The position numbers and the translations under genes were made by a program. Of a DNA stretch of 51,428 bases, positions 1 to 7,748 are shown piece by piece; position 1 is the stretch's first letter; each line of letters opens with the position of its first letter. The stretch is from NCBI GenBank assembly GCA_905187655.1, contig CAJJIV010000001.1:1-51428 (forward strand), in the 5' to 3' direction. A model generated the notes under the pieces. The model ran no database searches, was not told where the DNA came from, and saw only the letters and a program-made list of their open reading frames with translations. Source of the stretch: an uncultured Eubacteriales bacterium. GTDB lineage: Bacteria > Bacillota > Clostridia > Christensenellales > UBA1242.

Positions 1-7
1 TTTCTCA

Positions 8-36
8 ATGACATTTGTCATTTTTTTGTTTTTTTG
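8..36 (+). terminator. Possible terminator of a gene left of the window
   Basis: A short 5-6 bp stem (AATGAC pairing with GTCATT around a 4-base loop) is followed by a long T-rich run. It would suit the end of a plus-strand gene lying before the window. The stem is weak, so this is tentative. Confidence 0.35.
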
Positions 37-533
37 GGCAGTTGACTATAATTTTCTGTTTATTTTTTGTTTTGTTGTTTCATACTATAAATAAAATATT
101 TCAAGGTGGTATTATGTTGAAAAAAATAAAAAATTTATGTTGGTTATTTTGCACAAAAGCCAATTTTATTGCAGTAAATAAAATATTTTTAAAAATTTTC
201 TATCTTCATTTTTTGCTGAAAAACAAACACTTTTTAATTAAAAAATTTTGTGTTTGGCACAAAACTTTGAATTTTTGATTTTTATATGTCATAATGCATT
301 TGTAAAGTTAATTTACAGTTTAATTTCCCCCAAATTTAATTTACCCAATTCACCATTGCCTTCCCCAAAAGCAAAATCACAAATACAAAAACACAAGTTA
401 AAACAGGGTTATACCAATTGTTTTAAGCAGTGTTACAAATTAATCTGGCCTAAGATAAATTATTTGGTTATCACAAATGGTAAAGTGCACCAAGCCCCCA
501 AATTTGGTAAGTTTTGTATTAACTAATAAAACG
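37..533. other. AT-rich stretch without a recognisable gene
   Basis: I see no supported gene here. Two open frames exist, but their products are Phe/Lys/Asn-rich runs typical of AT-rich non-coding DNA, the frames overlap each other, and neither start has a ribosome binding site. No repeat array or RNA fold stood out. Confidence 0.5.
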
Positions 534-561
534 AAAAAAGGTTGAAGTAAAGTCTTCAACC
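534..561 (-). terminator. Terminator of the SRP RNA gene
   Basis: A perfect 8 bp stem (GGTTGAAG/CTTCAACC, 6-base loop) is followed on the minus strand by six T residues. It lies just past the end of the SRP RNA and no other minus-strand gene is near, so it most likely ends that transcript. Confidence 0.75.
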
Positions 562-577
562 TTGTTAAACTAAAAAA

Positions 578-843
578 ACTGCACATCTTTTTTCGTTACA
601 CTATACCGAAGCGGTGGCAGAGTAGTTAACTCCTCCAAAGCATCCTTGTGGCACACAGCAGATTTTGCTTAATGCTGCTGCGGTCAGGCTCTGACATGGT
701 TCACAAAGTGCTGTTGCACAAGACCTTGGTATCATAATCACTTGCTCTGATCAGCCTTCCATATAATGTACCTAGAAAAGCATTCAGCCCTGCTATAGCG
801 GATTGCAGGAATAGGGCACCGCTAACTCCCCACCTAGTGCAGT
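578..843 (-). ncRNA. ffs: Signal recognition particle RNA, large bacterial type
   Basis: This is the RNA scaffold of the signal recognition particle, which binds Ffh and targets nascent membrane and secreted proteins to FtsY and SecYEG. On the minus strand the 5' part shows the conserved Alu-domain signature (GGTGGGGAGTTAGCGGTGCC, then GCAATCCGCTATAGC). The distal S domain contains GTCAG...GCAGCAGC, the helix-8 Ffh site. A 7 bp closing helix pairs ACTGCAC at the 5' end (837-843) with GTGCAGT at the 3' end (578-584), followed by a T run. The resulting 266 nt match the Bacillus/Clostridium large form. The apical loop departs from the usual GGAA: the segment reads AGCCTGACCGC where most bacteria have GTCCGGAAGGA. 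The neighbour is not dnaX as in many Firmicutes. Identity is confident; the exact ends are inferred from the promoter and the closing helix. Confidence 0.9.
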
Positions 844-849
844 CCAATA

Positions 850-878
850 ATTATATGCCAAATTCAATAAAATTGCAA
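850..878 (-). promoter_or_regulatory. Promoter of the SRP RNA gene
   Basis: On the minus strand TTGCAA and TATAAT are separated by exactly 17 bp. The predicted start about 7 nt downstream (near 843) coincides with the first base of the SRP RNA closing helix. It is divergent from the promoter of the HEPN/CBS gene. Confidence 0.8.
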
Positions 879-918
879 TATTTTTACCCAAGTTTTTATT
901 AAAACATTTTTAAAAGGT

Positions 919-947
919 TTGAAATCGACATTTTACTATGGTATACT
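919..947 (+). promoter_or_regulatory. Promoter of the HEPN/CBS - RNA modification operon
   Basis: TTGAAA and TATACT are separated by 17 bp, about 40 bp before the first gene. It is back to back with the SRP RNA promoter, so the two -35 regions lie some 40 bp apart. Confidence 0.75.
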
Positions 948-985
948 AACAGCGAAGGGCTATAATGTAAACACAGGAGATATTA

Positions 986-1705
986 ATGGAAAAATCAAAA
1001 TCCAACGCAGAGCGTTTTATTACCGCATATAACCGGCTAGACAAGGGCATAAGAGATATTTACAATTTTAAGCCCGCACTCAGTTTTTCAGATGTAATTA
1101 GAAAATCGGCATCAATTAATCTTGTTATTAAAAAGCACGAAGATGACTTAATTGACTATGGCAGATTGCGAAATGCCATTGTGCATCGTAGTAACGATAA
1201 GGTTATTGCTGAGCCACATGACGACATTGTAGAAGACATAGAATCAATTGTTCGTGCTATTACAACACCACCACTTGCAATGCAGTCGGTTGTTAACCGA
1301 AGTGTATTTATTGCTCAGGGCGAAGTTAAATTGGGAAATGTTTTGGCAGAAATGTACCGAACGGGTTACAGCAATATTCCTGTTTATCTTGAAAGTACTT
1401 TGGTTGGTGTGCTAAACAGAAAAATGATTATTGATAAACTGGGGGAAGCGGTTTCTAAGGGTGAAGATATAAATAAACTTATGGGCAAACGGGTGGTAGA
1501 CTGTTTGTCTGTTTTAGATGAAAATAATCACTATGAAGTTGTGTCAGATAATGTTACTATAGACAATTTGTTATATATGTTTCAGCAAAATCGCAAACTA
1601 AGCACGGTAATAATAACCCCAAGCGGAGCATATACCGAAAAGCCTGTTGGCATTGTTGTTACCGCCGACATAATAGATATGCAGACCATTTTAGACAACT
1701 ATTAA
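986..1705 (+). CDS. HEPN-like domain fused to a CBS-domain pair
   Basis: A 239-residue soluble protein. Residues ~95-150 and ~170-235 look like two CBS modules, the paired domains that bind adenine nucleotides and regulate attached domains. The N-terminal ~90 residues are helical and contain R62-x4-H67 in the context LRNAIVHR, the form of the Rx4-6H motif in HEPN domains, which are often RNases or nucleotidyltransferase partners. The start is fixed by AGGAG seven bases before the ATG. It is the first gene of an operon with three RNA-modifying enzymes; the 60 bp gap to the next start carries no terminator. Inference: a nucleotide-sensing protein that may cut or bind RNA. The CBS call is fairly secure; the HEPN call rests on one motif and helical context, and catalysis is unproven. 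Confidence 0.7.
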   Translation: MEKSKSNAERFITAYNRLDKGIRDIYNFKPALSFSDVIRKSASINLVIKKHEDDLIDYGRLRNAIVHRSNDKVIAEPHDDIVEDIESIVRAITTPPLAMQSVVNRSVFIAQGEVKLGNVLAEMYRTGYSNIPVYLESTLVGVLNRKMIIDKLGEAVSKGEDINKLMGKRVVDCLSVLDENNHYEVVSDNVTIDNLLYMFQQNRKLSTVIITPSGAYTEKPVGIVVTADIIDMQTILDNY

Positions 1706-1765
1706 AATTGTTGAATTAGGCAAAAATTAAACAAATTGCAAATAATAAAGGGAAAACAAAAAACA

Positions 1766-2617
1766 ATGAAAGTTAACTATGATTGGAAAGATTTCTGTGT
1801 TTTAGAAATGGGCAAGGGTGAAAAACTTGAAAGATGGGGAAGTGTTACTCTTTTAAGACCAGACCCACAAATTATTTGGGGCGAAAAAATTGATGAAAAA
1901 AAATGTGATGCACACTATTTTAGGTCAGACACAGGTGGCGGAAAATGGAAGCAGATAAAAAATATGCCTGAAGAATGGCAAATTGGTTGGCGCAATCTTA
2001 AATTCTTAATTAAACCAATGGGTTTTAAGCATACGGGGTTGTTTCCGGAACAGGCAGTTAACTGGGATTATATGATACAAGAAATTAAATTGGCCAAACG
2101 CCCAATAAGTGTACTTAATTTGTTTGCTTACACTGGTGGCGCAACAGTTGCGTGTGCAAGCGCAGGTGCAAGTGTTACACATGTAGACAGTGCAAAAAAC
2201 ATGGTAGAGCGAGCAAAACAGAATGCAAAATTAAGCGGTTTAGAAAATGCACCAATAAGATATATAGTAGATGATTGCTTTAAGTTTGTAGAACGAGAAA
2301 TAAGACGTGGCAAAAAGTATGATGCAATTATTATGGATCCACCAAGTTATGGTCGGGGAACAAATGGTGAAGTTTGGAAACTTGAAGATAACATTTATGA
2401 TTTTGTGGCATTATGTAAAAAAGTATTAAGCGATAAGCCACTTTTTGTTTTAATAAATAGTTATACAACAGGTCTTGGTGCAACGGCGATGGAAAACGTG
2501 CTTAAAAGTGCACTGGGGCTTAAAGGGAAATATGAGTCTTACGAAGTAGGCTTACCTGCCAAAAATGGATTAAATTTGCCTTGTGGCAACAGTGCAATAT
2601 TCAAAGGGGAAAACTAA
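1766..2617 (+). CDS. Class I SAM-dependent methyltransferase, RlmI/RlmK-like
   Basis: Probable rRNA methyltransferase of the RlmI/RlmK C-terminal type, acting in the cytoplasm on 23S rRNA. The SAM-binding loop is visible (LNLFAYTGGATVACASAGA), as are the acidic strand VTHVDSAKNMV and the catalytic-type DPPSYGRG motif near residue 190. The protein is 283 residues; the N-terminal PUA domain of full RlmI is absent, as in many Firmicutes homologues. I chose the ATG preceded by AAAGGG, not the TTG 30 bases upstream, which has no ribosome binding site. Its stop codon overlaps the next start by one base (TAATG), so the two are probably translationally coupled. Family assignment is strong; the exact target base is unknown. 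Confidence 0.85.
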   Translation: MKVNYDWKDFCVLEMGKGEKLERWGSVTLLRPDPQIIWGEKIDEKKCDAHYFRSDTGGGKWKQIKNMPEEWQIGWRNLKFLIKPMGFKHTGLFPEQAVNWDYMIQEIKLAKRPISVLNLFAYTGGATVACASAGASVTHVDSAKNMVERAKQNAKLSGLENAPIRYIVDDCFKFVEREIRRGKKYDAIIMDPPSYGRGTNGEVWKLEDNIYDFVALCKKVLSDKPLFVLINSYTTGLGATAMENVLKSALGLKGKYESYEVGLPAKNGLNLPCGNSAIFKGEN

Positions 2618-3318
2618 TGGAAACAAAATTTAATATTCTTTATGAAGACAAGCAAATAATTGTGGTACAAAAACCACAAAATATGCCAAGCCAGGCAGAT
2701 AGCTCGGGCGATGAAAACCTTTTGGACTTAATTAAGGCATATATAAAGGAAAAAGACCATAAGCCTGGCAATGTTTACCTTGGGCTTGTTCATAGGCTAG
2801 ACCGACCTACTGGCGGAGTAATGGTTTTTGCAAAAACAAGTAAAAGTGCTGAAAGACTTTGTGAACAGTTTAAGACCGATGATGTGCATAAAAGATATTT
2901 TGCTGTTGTTGTTGGTTGTCCTAGAGAAAAGCGTGGCAGGCTTGTGCATTTCTTAAAAAAAGATGAACGCAACAATATGGTTACAATTGTTCCTGCAAGC
3001 ACTACCGATGCAAAACGTGCTGAATTAACCTATGAAGTCATTGACGAAAACAAGGGGTTTAGTTTGGTAGAAATTAATTTAATTACCGGCAGAAGTCATC
3101 AAGCAAGAGTTCAAATGGCTTCATTGGGCACACCAATTTATGGCGATGTTAAATATGGTGGGAATAAAACGGTTAAAGGACTTCTTAATTTGTATGCTGT
3201 TGAATTGCACTTTGATCACCCAGTGACAAAGGAACATATGCGATTTATTTGCTATCCGCCAGAAGACCAAAAGATGTGGAATTTATTTAATATAGAAAGA
3301 TATTTAATGATAAAGTAA
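2617..3318 (+). CDS. RluA-family pseudouridine synthase
   Basis: Converts specific uridines of rRNA or tRNA to pseudouridine. The hallmark HRLDRPTGGVMVFAKT is present at residues ~59-74 with catalytic Asp62, and GRSHQARVQMA further on is the family's second conserved block. At 233 residues it has the catalytic domain only, without an N-terminal S4 domain. The start is the ATG overlapping the previous stop, with AAAGGGG upstream; a longer reading from 2581 would lie inside the preceding gene and lacks such a site. Substrate position cannot be told (RluC/RluD/RluA-like). Confidence 0.88.
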   Translation: METKFNILYEDKQIIVVQKPQNMPSQADSSGDENLLDLIKAYIKEKDHKPGNVYLGLVHRLDRPTGGVMVFAKTSKSAERLCEQFKTDDVHKRYFAVVVGCPREKRGRLVHFLKKDERNNMVTIVPASTTDAKRAELTYEVIDENKGFSLVEINLITGRSHQARVQMASLGTPIYGDVKYGGNKTVKGLLNLYAVELHFDHPVTKEHMRFICYPPEDQKMWNLFNIERYLMIK

Positions 3319-3323
3319 CTGCT

Positions 3324-4055
3324 ATGAAAAAAAGATTAGACCAACTTTTAACAGATAAAAAACTATTTGCCAGCCGAACAAAGTCGGCAGATGCCATTAA
3401 AAATGGTGCGGTTTGTGTTGACGGACAAGAAGTTTTAAAGCCTGCCGAACTTGTAGAAGAAGATGCCGAAATAAAGGTAGTTAAAGACACTTGTCCATTT
3501 GTAAGTAGGGGTGGGCTTAAACTTAAAGGAGCAATAGAAAAGTTTAAACTTAATTTTGCAGGCAAGGTTGTGTTAGATCTTGGTGCAAGTACTGGTGGGT
3601 TTACCGACTGTGCGCTTAAAAATGGCGCTAAAAAAGTTTTTGCGATAGATGTGGGAACAAATCAGTTAGCACCTGTGCTTAAGCAAGATGGCCGAGTTGT
3701 AAGTATGGAAAATACCGATATAAGGAACTTGGACAAAAGAGTCATTGAACAAAGCGATATTATTGTTGCCGACCTTTCTTTTGTTTCACTTGCAAAAGTT
3801 TTGGGTAAAATAATCAACGATGCAACCAGTCAGCCATTTGTTCTTTTAATTAAACCACAATTTGAATGTGGCTACAAAATTGCCAAAAAAAACAAGGGTG
3901 TTATTAAAGATTTGGCCTTAGCAGAGCAAATAGCAAAAGCCACCGTTACCCAGTTAGAGAATATGGGGCTTAAACTTGTAAATTTCGCCTTGTCGCCAAT
4001 TTTAGGCGGTGATGGTAATAGTGAATTTATTTCAATGTTTGTTAAAAACAATTAG
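3324..4055 (+). CDS. tlyA: TlyA-type rRNA 2'-O-methyltransferase (S4 + FtsJ domains)
   Basis: Methylates ribose 2'-OH groups of cytidines in 16S and/or 23S rRNA, which in mycobacteria determines capreomycin sensitivity. Residues 1-60 form an S4 RNA-binding domain starting MKKRLDQLL. The rest is an FtsJ-like Rossmann fold with VVLDLGASTGGFTDCALKNG, the VFAIDVGTNQL strand and the LIKPQFE block. At 243 residues it is slightly shorter than the usual ~265. It begins five bases after the previous stop with no clear ribosome binding site of its own, suggesting translational coupling. Last gene of the operon. Confidence 0.9.
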   Translation: MKKRLDQLLTDKKLFASRTKSADAIKNGAVCVDGQEVLKPAELVEEDAEIKVVKDTCPFVSRGGLKLKGAIEKFKLNFAGKVVLDLGASTGGFTDCALKNGAKKVFAIDVGTNQLAPVLKQDGRVVSMENTDIRNLDKRVIEQSDIIVADLSFVSLAKVLGKIINDATSQPFVLLIKPQFECGYKIAKKNKGVIKDLALAEQIAKATVTQLENMGLKLVNFALSPILGGDGNSEFISMFVKNN

Positions 4056-4130
4056 CAGTTTGTAATTATACATATTAATAAACGAAAATAAGTTTATAAA
4101 CTTAATCACAAGTTTAATATAACAAGAATA

Positions 4131-4170
4131 AAAAGAGAACAGTATCAAATCGATATTGTTCTCTTTTTTT
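4131..4170. terminator. Bidirectional terminator between tlyA and pgi
   Basis: A 12 bp stem (GAGAACAGTATC/GATATTGTTCTC, one G-T pair, 5-base loop) is flanked by A4 on the left and T7 on the right, so it can work for both convergent genes. Confidence 0.85.
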
Positions 4171-4199
4171 ATATTTAAACTATATTATATTTTTCCTTA

Positions 4200-5465
4200 T
4201 TACTTTTTTTGTAATATCTCGCGCATTTGTGTTTTGTATCCTTCTACCCCTGGTTGATTAAATGGATTAACACCAAGCATATAGCAATAAGTTGCACAGG
4301 CTGTTTCAAAAAAGTAAACAAGTTCACCATAAGTTTCTTCGGTTAGGCAATCTAGTTCAATTTTTAAAATTGGAACGTTTGCCTTAATATGACTGCGAAT
4401 TGTGCCTTCCTCAGCCGACATATTAATTTCAGACATTGTTTTGCCATTAAGGTAGGTAATTGGGCTTTCGGCGCCAACTTCTAGAGCAAAATCATTTTCG
4501 GTGGTAGGAATAGTTATATATGTTTCAAACAATAATGGCGTTCCCTGTTCTACGAACTGTCCAAAAGAGTGCAGGTCGGTAGAATAATTAAGACTAGTAG
4601 GGTAGATGCCCTTTTTGTTTTTTCCTTCACTTTCTGCAAACAACTGCTTATACCACTCGCCAAATTCCTTTAGTCGGTCATCAAAACAACAAAGTACTTC
4701 AATTTTTTTGCCAAACTTTTGGCTTATTAGCAATCTTGCAATAGCATAAGTATATGCTGGGTTAGTTAATGGGTCAAAATTAAAGCAGTCGTTATACATT
4801 TTCTTGGCACCGCTTAACACTTTGTCTATATTAATACCTGCAACTGCCATAGGAAGTAGACCAACAGGACTTAGCACTGAATATCTGCCACCAACGGTGC
4901 GTGGAATAACAAAGCTTGCATAGCCTTCTTTGTTGCACAACTCTCTTAGGTATCCGTTTTGGTAGTCGGTTATCATATAAATTCTGCGCTTGTATTCATC
5001 TTTCTTTTTATATTTCTTTTTCATAAAAGATTCAAACACATTAAGTGCTACCAGTGTTTCAAGCGTTGTGCCAGATTTAGATATAACCGCAAGGCAAACT
5101 TCTTTGTTTTTAAGGCTCTCAATTGTGTTAGATAATGCATATGCACTAAAATTTGTGCCAACATAAATTACTTCGGTCTTTGGAGTGCGTTTAAGCATTT
5201 TAATTGCACTATATCCGCCAAGATAAGAACCGCCAATTCCAAGAACTACAAGTACCTCGGCTTTATCTTGTATGTCTTTTGCGGTGCGCTTAATGTTCAT
5301 TAAGTCTTGCTTAGTTAACTCGTTTGGAAGTTCTATCCAGCCAGTTCCAGAAGAACGGTCAAGGTTGTGTAAATTATCGTGTGCAGAGCGTAAGGCTTTT
5401 AGCACTTTTTTATTTGTTAGGTCGTTCTGTTTAAGCCCCGAATATGCAAAATTTACTTTAATCAT
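4200..5465 (-). CDS. pgi: Glucose-6-phosphate isomerase
   Basis: Interconverts glucose 6-phosphate and fructose 6-phosphate in glycolysis and gluconeogenesis. At 421 residues it belongs to the short bacterial type (about 450 in Bacillus). Visible motifs are GIGGSYLG (76-83), the SIS-domain phosphate loop SKSGTTLET (129-137), VGGRYSVLS (191-199), the acidic FAESEGK (276-282) and STDLHSFGQ with the conserved His299. AAGGAGAG lies four bases before the ATG. It is a single-gene unit between its own promoter and the shared terminator. Functionally it links to the glycogen operon in this window through glucose phosphate. Confidence 0.96.
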   Translation of the reverse strand: MIKVNFAYSGLKQNDLTNKKVLKALRSAHDNLHNLDRSSGTGWIELPNELTKQDLMNIKRTAKDIQDKAEVLVVLGIGGSYLGGYSAIKMLKRTPKTEVIYVGTNFSAYALSNTIESLKNKEVCLAVISKSGTTLETLVALNVFESFMKKKYKKKDEYKRRIYMITDYQNGYLRELCNKEGYASFVIPRTVGGRYSVLSPVGLLPMAVAGINIDKVLSGAKKMYNDCFNFDPLTNPAYTYAIARLLISQKFGKKIEVLCCFDDRLKEFGEWYKQLFAESEGKNKKGIYPTSLNYSTDLHSFGQFVEQGTPLLFETYITIPTTENDFALEVGAESPITYLNGKTMSEINMSAEEGTIRSHIKANVPILKIELDCLTEETYGELVYFFETACATYCYMLGVNPFNQPGVEGYKTQMREILQKK

Positions 5466-5495
5466 TGTTCTCTCCTTATTTTATATTTTATGTAC

Positions 5496-5557
5496 ACCAA
5501 GTAAGCTTGGTTTATGTTCATTATTTTATTCTATCATATTTTATAATTGTGTCGCAA
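5496..5557 (-). promoter_or_regulatory. pgi promoter and small leader hairpin
   Basis: On the minus strand TTGCGA and TAGAAT are 18 bp apart (5528-5557). The leader of about 55 nt contains a 6 bp hairpin, ACCAAG/CTTGGT with a 4-base loop (5496-5511). The hairpin may only stabilise the message; no known riboswitch is recognised. Confidence 0.5.
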
Positions 5558-5585
5558 ATGAAATTCCAACTTTTTTAACCTTAAA

Positions 5586-5955
5586 AACAATGTAGATTAA
5601 TTGGCAGTGCAAAATTTGAAACCTGGGTTTAAAATGGGTTTTTAACATTTGTTAAACCTTTGTTAAAAAACAAGCAAAAAATTATAAATTTTCATTAATC
5701 TATTTAATGCACATTGGACTTAGTAGGTGTAGTGTTCCCTAATTTGCCTTTTAGCGCAAACGGGGCTTGAAGGTAAAAATAAGCGAAGTTAATTATGGCT
5801 AGGATTTTGCAATTAAACATTAATAAATGTATGTACAAAATGCACAAAATTTGTTATTATGGCAAAAAAACACGCAAAAAAATAGGCTTGACAAAAGAAA
5901 TTTTAAACTTTTTTCTTTCACCCTTAAAAAACCCTTATTTTTTTTGGAAAAAGTC
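5586..5955. other. Gene-free stretch before the S10 operon, with one possible small RNA
   Basis: I find no gene here. A promoter-like pair TTGTTA-17 bp-TATAAA sits at 5660-5688. About 55 bp later is an imperfect 13 bp hairpin (5743-5777: TTTGCCTTTTAGC against GCTTGAAGGTAAA, with two wobbles and one mismatch). Together they could be a small RNA, but I see no clear terminator. Confidence 0.3.
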
Positions 5956-5984
5956 TTGACACGGAGCCGTGTGTTTAGTATAAT
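5956..5984 (+). promoter_or_regulatory. Main promoter of the S10-spc-alpha block, with an embedded dyad
   Basis: Consensus TTGACA and TATAAT are separated by 17 bp, as expected for a very strong vegetative promoter. A perfect inverted repeat, ACACGG-AG-CCGTGT (5959-5972), overlaps the -35 box and fills much of the spacer. It is placed like an operator, though no regulator is known to me. Confidence 0.85.
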
Positions 5985-5990
5985 GTGTTC

Positions 5991-6159
5991 GTTGCATTGT
6001 GGGGTGATGCCGAAGGTTACTCATTATGGAATCCAAAAGAGATAACTTTGGCTGACAATAGTGCCAATTAAATAAGGTGCGACAGAGAGATAATCTTGTA
6101 ACCAATCCTTATGCAACAGGAAGATTATCGCCTCTGGGAAATAAAAAAAGGAGAAGAAA
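5991..6159 (+). promoter_or_regulatory. Structured leader of the S10 operon
   Basis: The transcript probably starts near 5991 and runs about 170 nt before rpsJ. It can form a hairpin with arms GCCGAAGGTTA and TAACTTTGGC. A second, long hairpin (6084-6138) has a 9 bp core GATAATCTT/AAGATTATC that extends through an internal loop to CAGAG/CTCTG. A long structured leader is what an autoregulated S10 operon (L4-responsive in several bacteria) would carry. Which protein binds here is not shown. Confidence 0.55.
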
Positions 6160-6468
6160 ATGGCTACACAAAAAATTAGAATTACTTTAAAAGCATTTGA
6201 CCACAACCTAATTGACCAATCGGCTGCAAGGCTTGTGGAAACTGCAAAAAAGGCTGGGGCTAAGGTATCGGGACCTATTCCTATGCCAACCGAGAAAGAA
6301 GTTGTTACAATACTTCGCTCTCCACACAAACACAAAGATTCCCGTGAGCAATTTGAAATAAGAACACACAAAAGACTTATTGATATCTACAATCCATCTT
6401 CAAAGACTGTTGATTCACTTATGAAGATTGACTTGCCAAGCGGTGTTGATATCAAAATTAAGCTTTAA
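6160..6468 (+). CDS. rpsJ: 30S ribosomal protein S10
   Basis: Head protein of the 30S subunit; also NusE, which joins NusB in transcription antitermination. It has 102 residues, the normal length. The opening KIRITLKAFDHNLIDQSA and the SPHKHKDSREQFEIRTHKR segment are diagnostic. AAGGAG lies seven bases before the ATG. It is the first gene of the ribosomal block and follows the long structured leader. Confidence 0.98.
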   Translation: MATQKIRITLKAFDHNLIDQSAARLVETAKKAGAKVSGPIPMPTEKEVVTILRSPHKHKDSREQFEIRTHKRLIDIYNPSSKTVDSLMKIDLPSGVDIKIKL

Positions 6469-6492
6469 TTATGGGCAGGAGGATAAAAAGAT

Positions 6493-7116
6493 ATGAACGC
6501 AATATTAGGTAAAAAAGTTGGTATGTCTCAACTATTTACAGCAAACGGTTTAGTTGTTCCTGTAACCGTAGTAGAGGCTGGTCCATGTTATGTATCACAA
6601 AAGAAGACAGTAGAAAAAGATGGTTATAACGCAGTTCAATTGGCATTTACCGATGTTAAGCCAAGCAGACTAACAAAACCAGAATTAGGTCACTTAAAAA
6701 AGGCAAACGTTGCTCCTAAAAAATATCTTAAGGAATTTGATATTGATGGCACAAACCTTGAAATAGGTGCTGAAATTAAATGTGATGTATTTAAAGCAGG
6801 TGACATTGTAGATGTAACCGGACAAACAAAAGGTAGAGGATTTACTGGCCCAATTCAAAGATGGAATCAATCTCGTGGTCCAATGAGCCATGGCTCAGGC
6901 TATCACAGAGGAGTTGGTTCAATGGGTTCAAGTGCCGACCCAAGCCATGTATTCAAAAACAAAAAAATGGCTGGTCAATATGGTAACGAAAGAGTTACAA
7001 TTCAAAACCTTGAAATTGCAAAAGTCGATGTTGAAAGAAACTTGTTGTTAATAAAAGGTGCAATACCTGGCGCAAATGGCAATCTTGTTTTCGTTAAAAC
7101 AGCAGTTAAGAAGTAA
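6493..7116 (+). CDS. rplC: 50S ribosomal protein L3
   Basis: Early assembly protein near the peptidyl transferase centre. It has 207 residues and starts ILGKKVGMSQLF. The basic loop with FTGPIQRWNQSRGPMSHGSGYHRGVGSMG is conserved in kind; the usual MAGRMG reads MAGQYG here. GGAGGA lies ten bases before the start. It sits 24 bp after rpsJ, in the same transcript. Confidence 0.98.
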   Translation: MNAILGKKVGMSQLFTANGLVVPVTVVEAGPCYVSQKKTVEKDGYNAVQLAFTDVKPSRLTKPELGHLKKANVAPKKYLKEFDIDGTNLEIGAEIKCDVFKAGDIVDVTGQTKGRGFTGPIQRWNQSRGPMSHGSGYHRGVGSMGSSADPSHVFKNKKMAGQYGNERVTIQNLEIAKVDVERNLLLIKGAIPGANGNLVFVKTAVKK

Positions 7117-7127
7117 GGAGAACAAAA

Positions 7128-7748
7128 ATGCAAACTAAAGTATATAACATAAAAGGTGAAGAAGTTGGCAAAATGACTTTAAAAGATGATGTCTTTAAAG
7201 TTCCATACAACGAAGCAGTAATTCACCAAGTAGTTGTTGCAACACTTGCAAACAACAGACAAGGTACAAAAAGCACCCTAACCAGAAGTGAAGTTAGAGG
7301 TGGTGGCAGAAAGCCATGGAGACAAAAGGGAACTGGCAACGCAAGACAAGGTTCTACCCGTGCTCCACAATGGATAAAAGGTGGTGTGGTATTTGCACCA
7401 AAGCCAAGAGATTTCTCTAAAAAGGTTAACAAAAGGGTTAAAGAACTTGCTCTTAAAAGTGCATTGTCAACTCGTTTTGAAGAGAAGAATGTTATTGTTC
7501 TAGATGACTTAACCGTAGAACCAAAAACCAAAGAGTTTGTTAAAATTCTTGAAGCCCTTAATGTAAACAAGTCTGCACTTGTAGTTACCGATACCGTTAA
7601 CGAAAATGTAGTTCTTGCAACACGTAACCTACAAAATGTAGAAACCTCACACGCAGACATACTAAATACTTATGATGTAGTTACTAACGAAAAGCTTATC
7701 ATAACCAAGTCTGCCATCAAAAAGATAGAGGAGGCTTATGCAGAATAA
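7128..7748 (+). CDS. rplD: 50S ribosomal protein L4
   Basis: Assembly protein whose loop reaches into the exit tunnel; in several bacteria it represses its own S10 operon through the leader. It has 206 residues. The extended loop RSEVRGGGRKPWRQKGTGNAR (about residues 46-66) is intact. The stop codon overlaps the next start by one base (TAATG), coupling L4 and L23 translation. Confidence 0.98.
   Translation: MQTKVYNIKGEEVGKMTLKDDVFKVPYNEAVIHQVVVATLANNRQGTKSTLTRSEVRGGGRKPWRQKGTGNARQGSTRAPQWIKGGVVFAPKPRDFSKKVNKRVKELALKSALSTRFEEKNVIVLDDLTVEPKTKEFVKILEALNVNKSALVVTDTVNENVVLATRNLQNVETSHADILNTYDVVTNEKLIITKSAIKKIEEAYAE

Noticed and set aside
15..526. Two overlapping open frames of 87 and 92 codons
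   Set aside because: Low-complexity Phe/Lys/Asn-rich products, no ribosome binding site, and typical of chance frames in AT-rich DNA.
5827..6045. A 72-codon frame across the S10 promoter
   Set aside because: It runs through a consensus promoter, has no ribosome binding site and no family resemblance.
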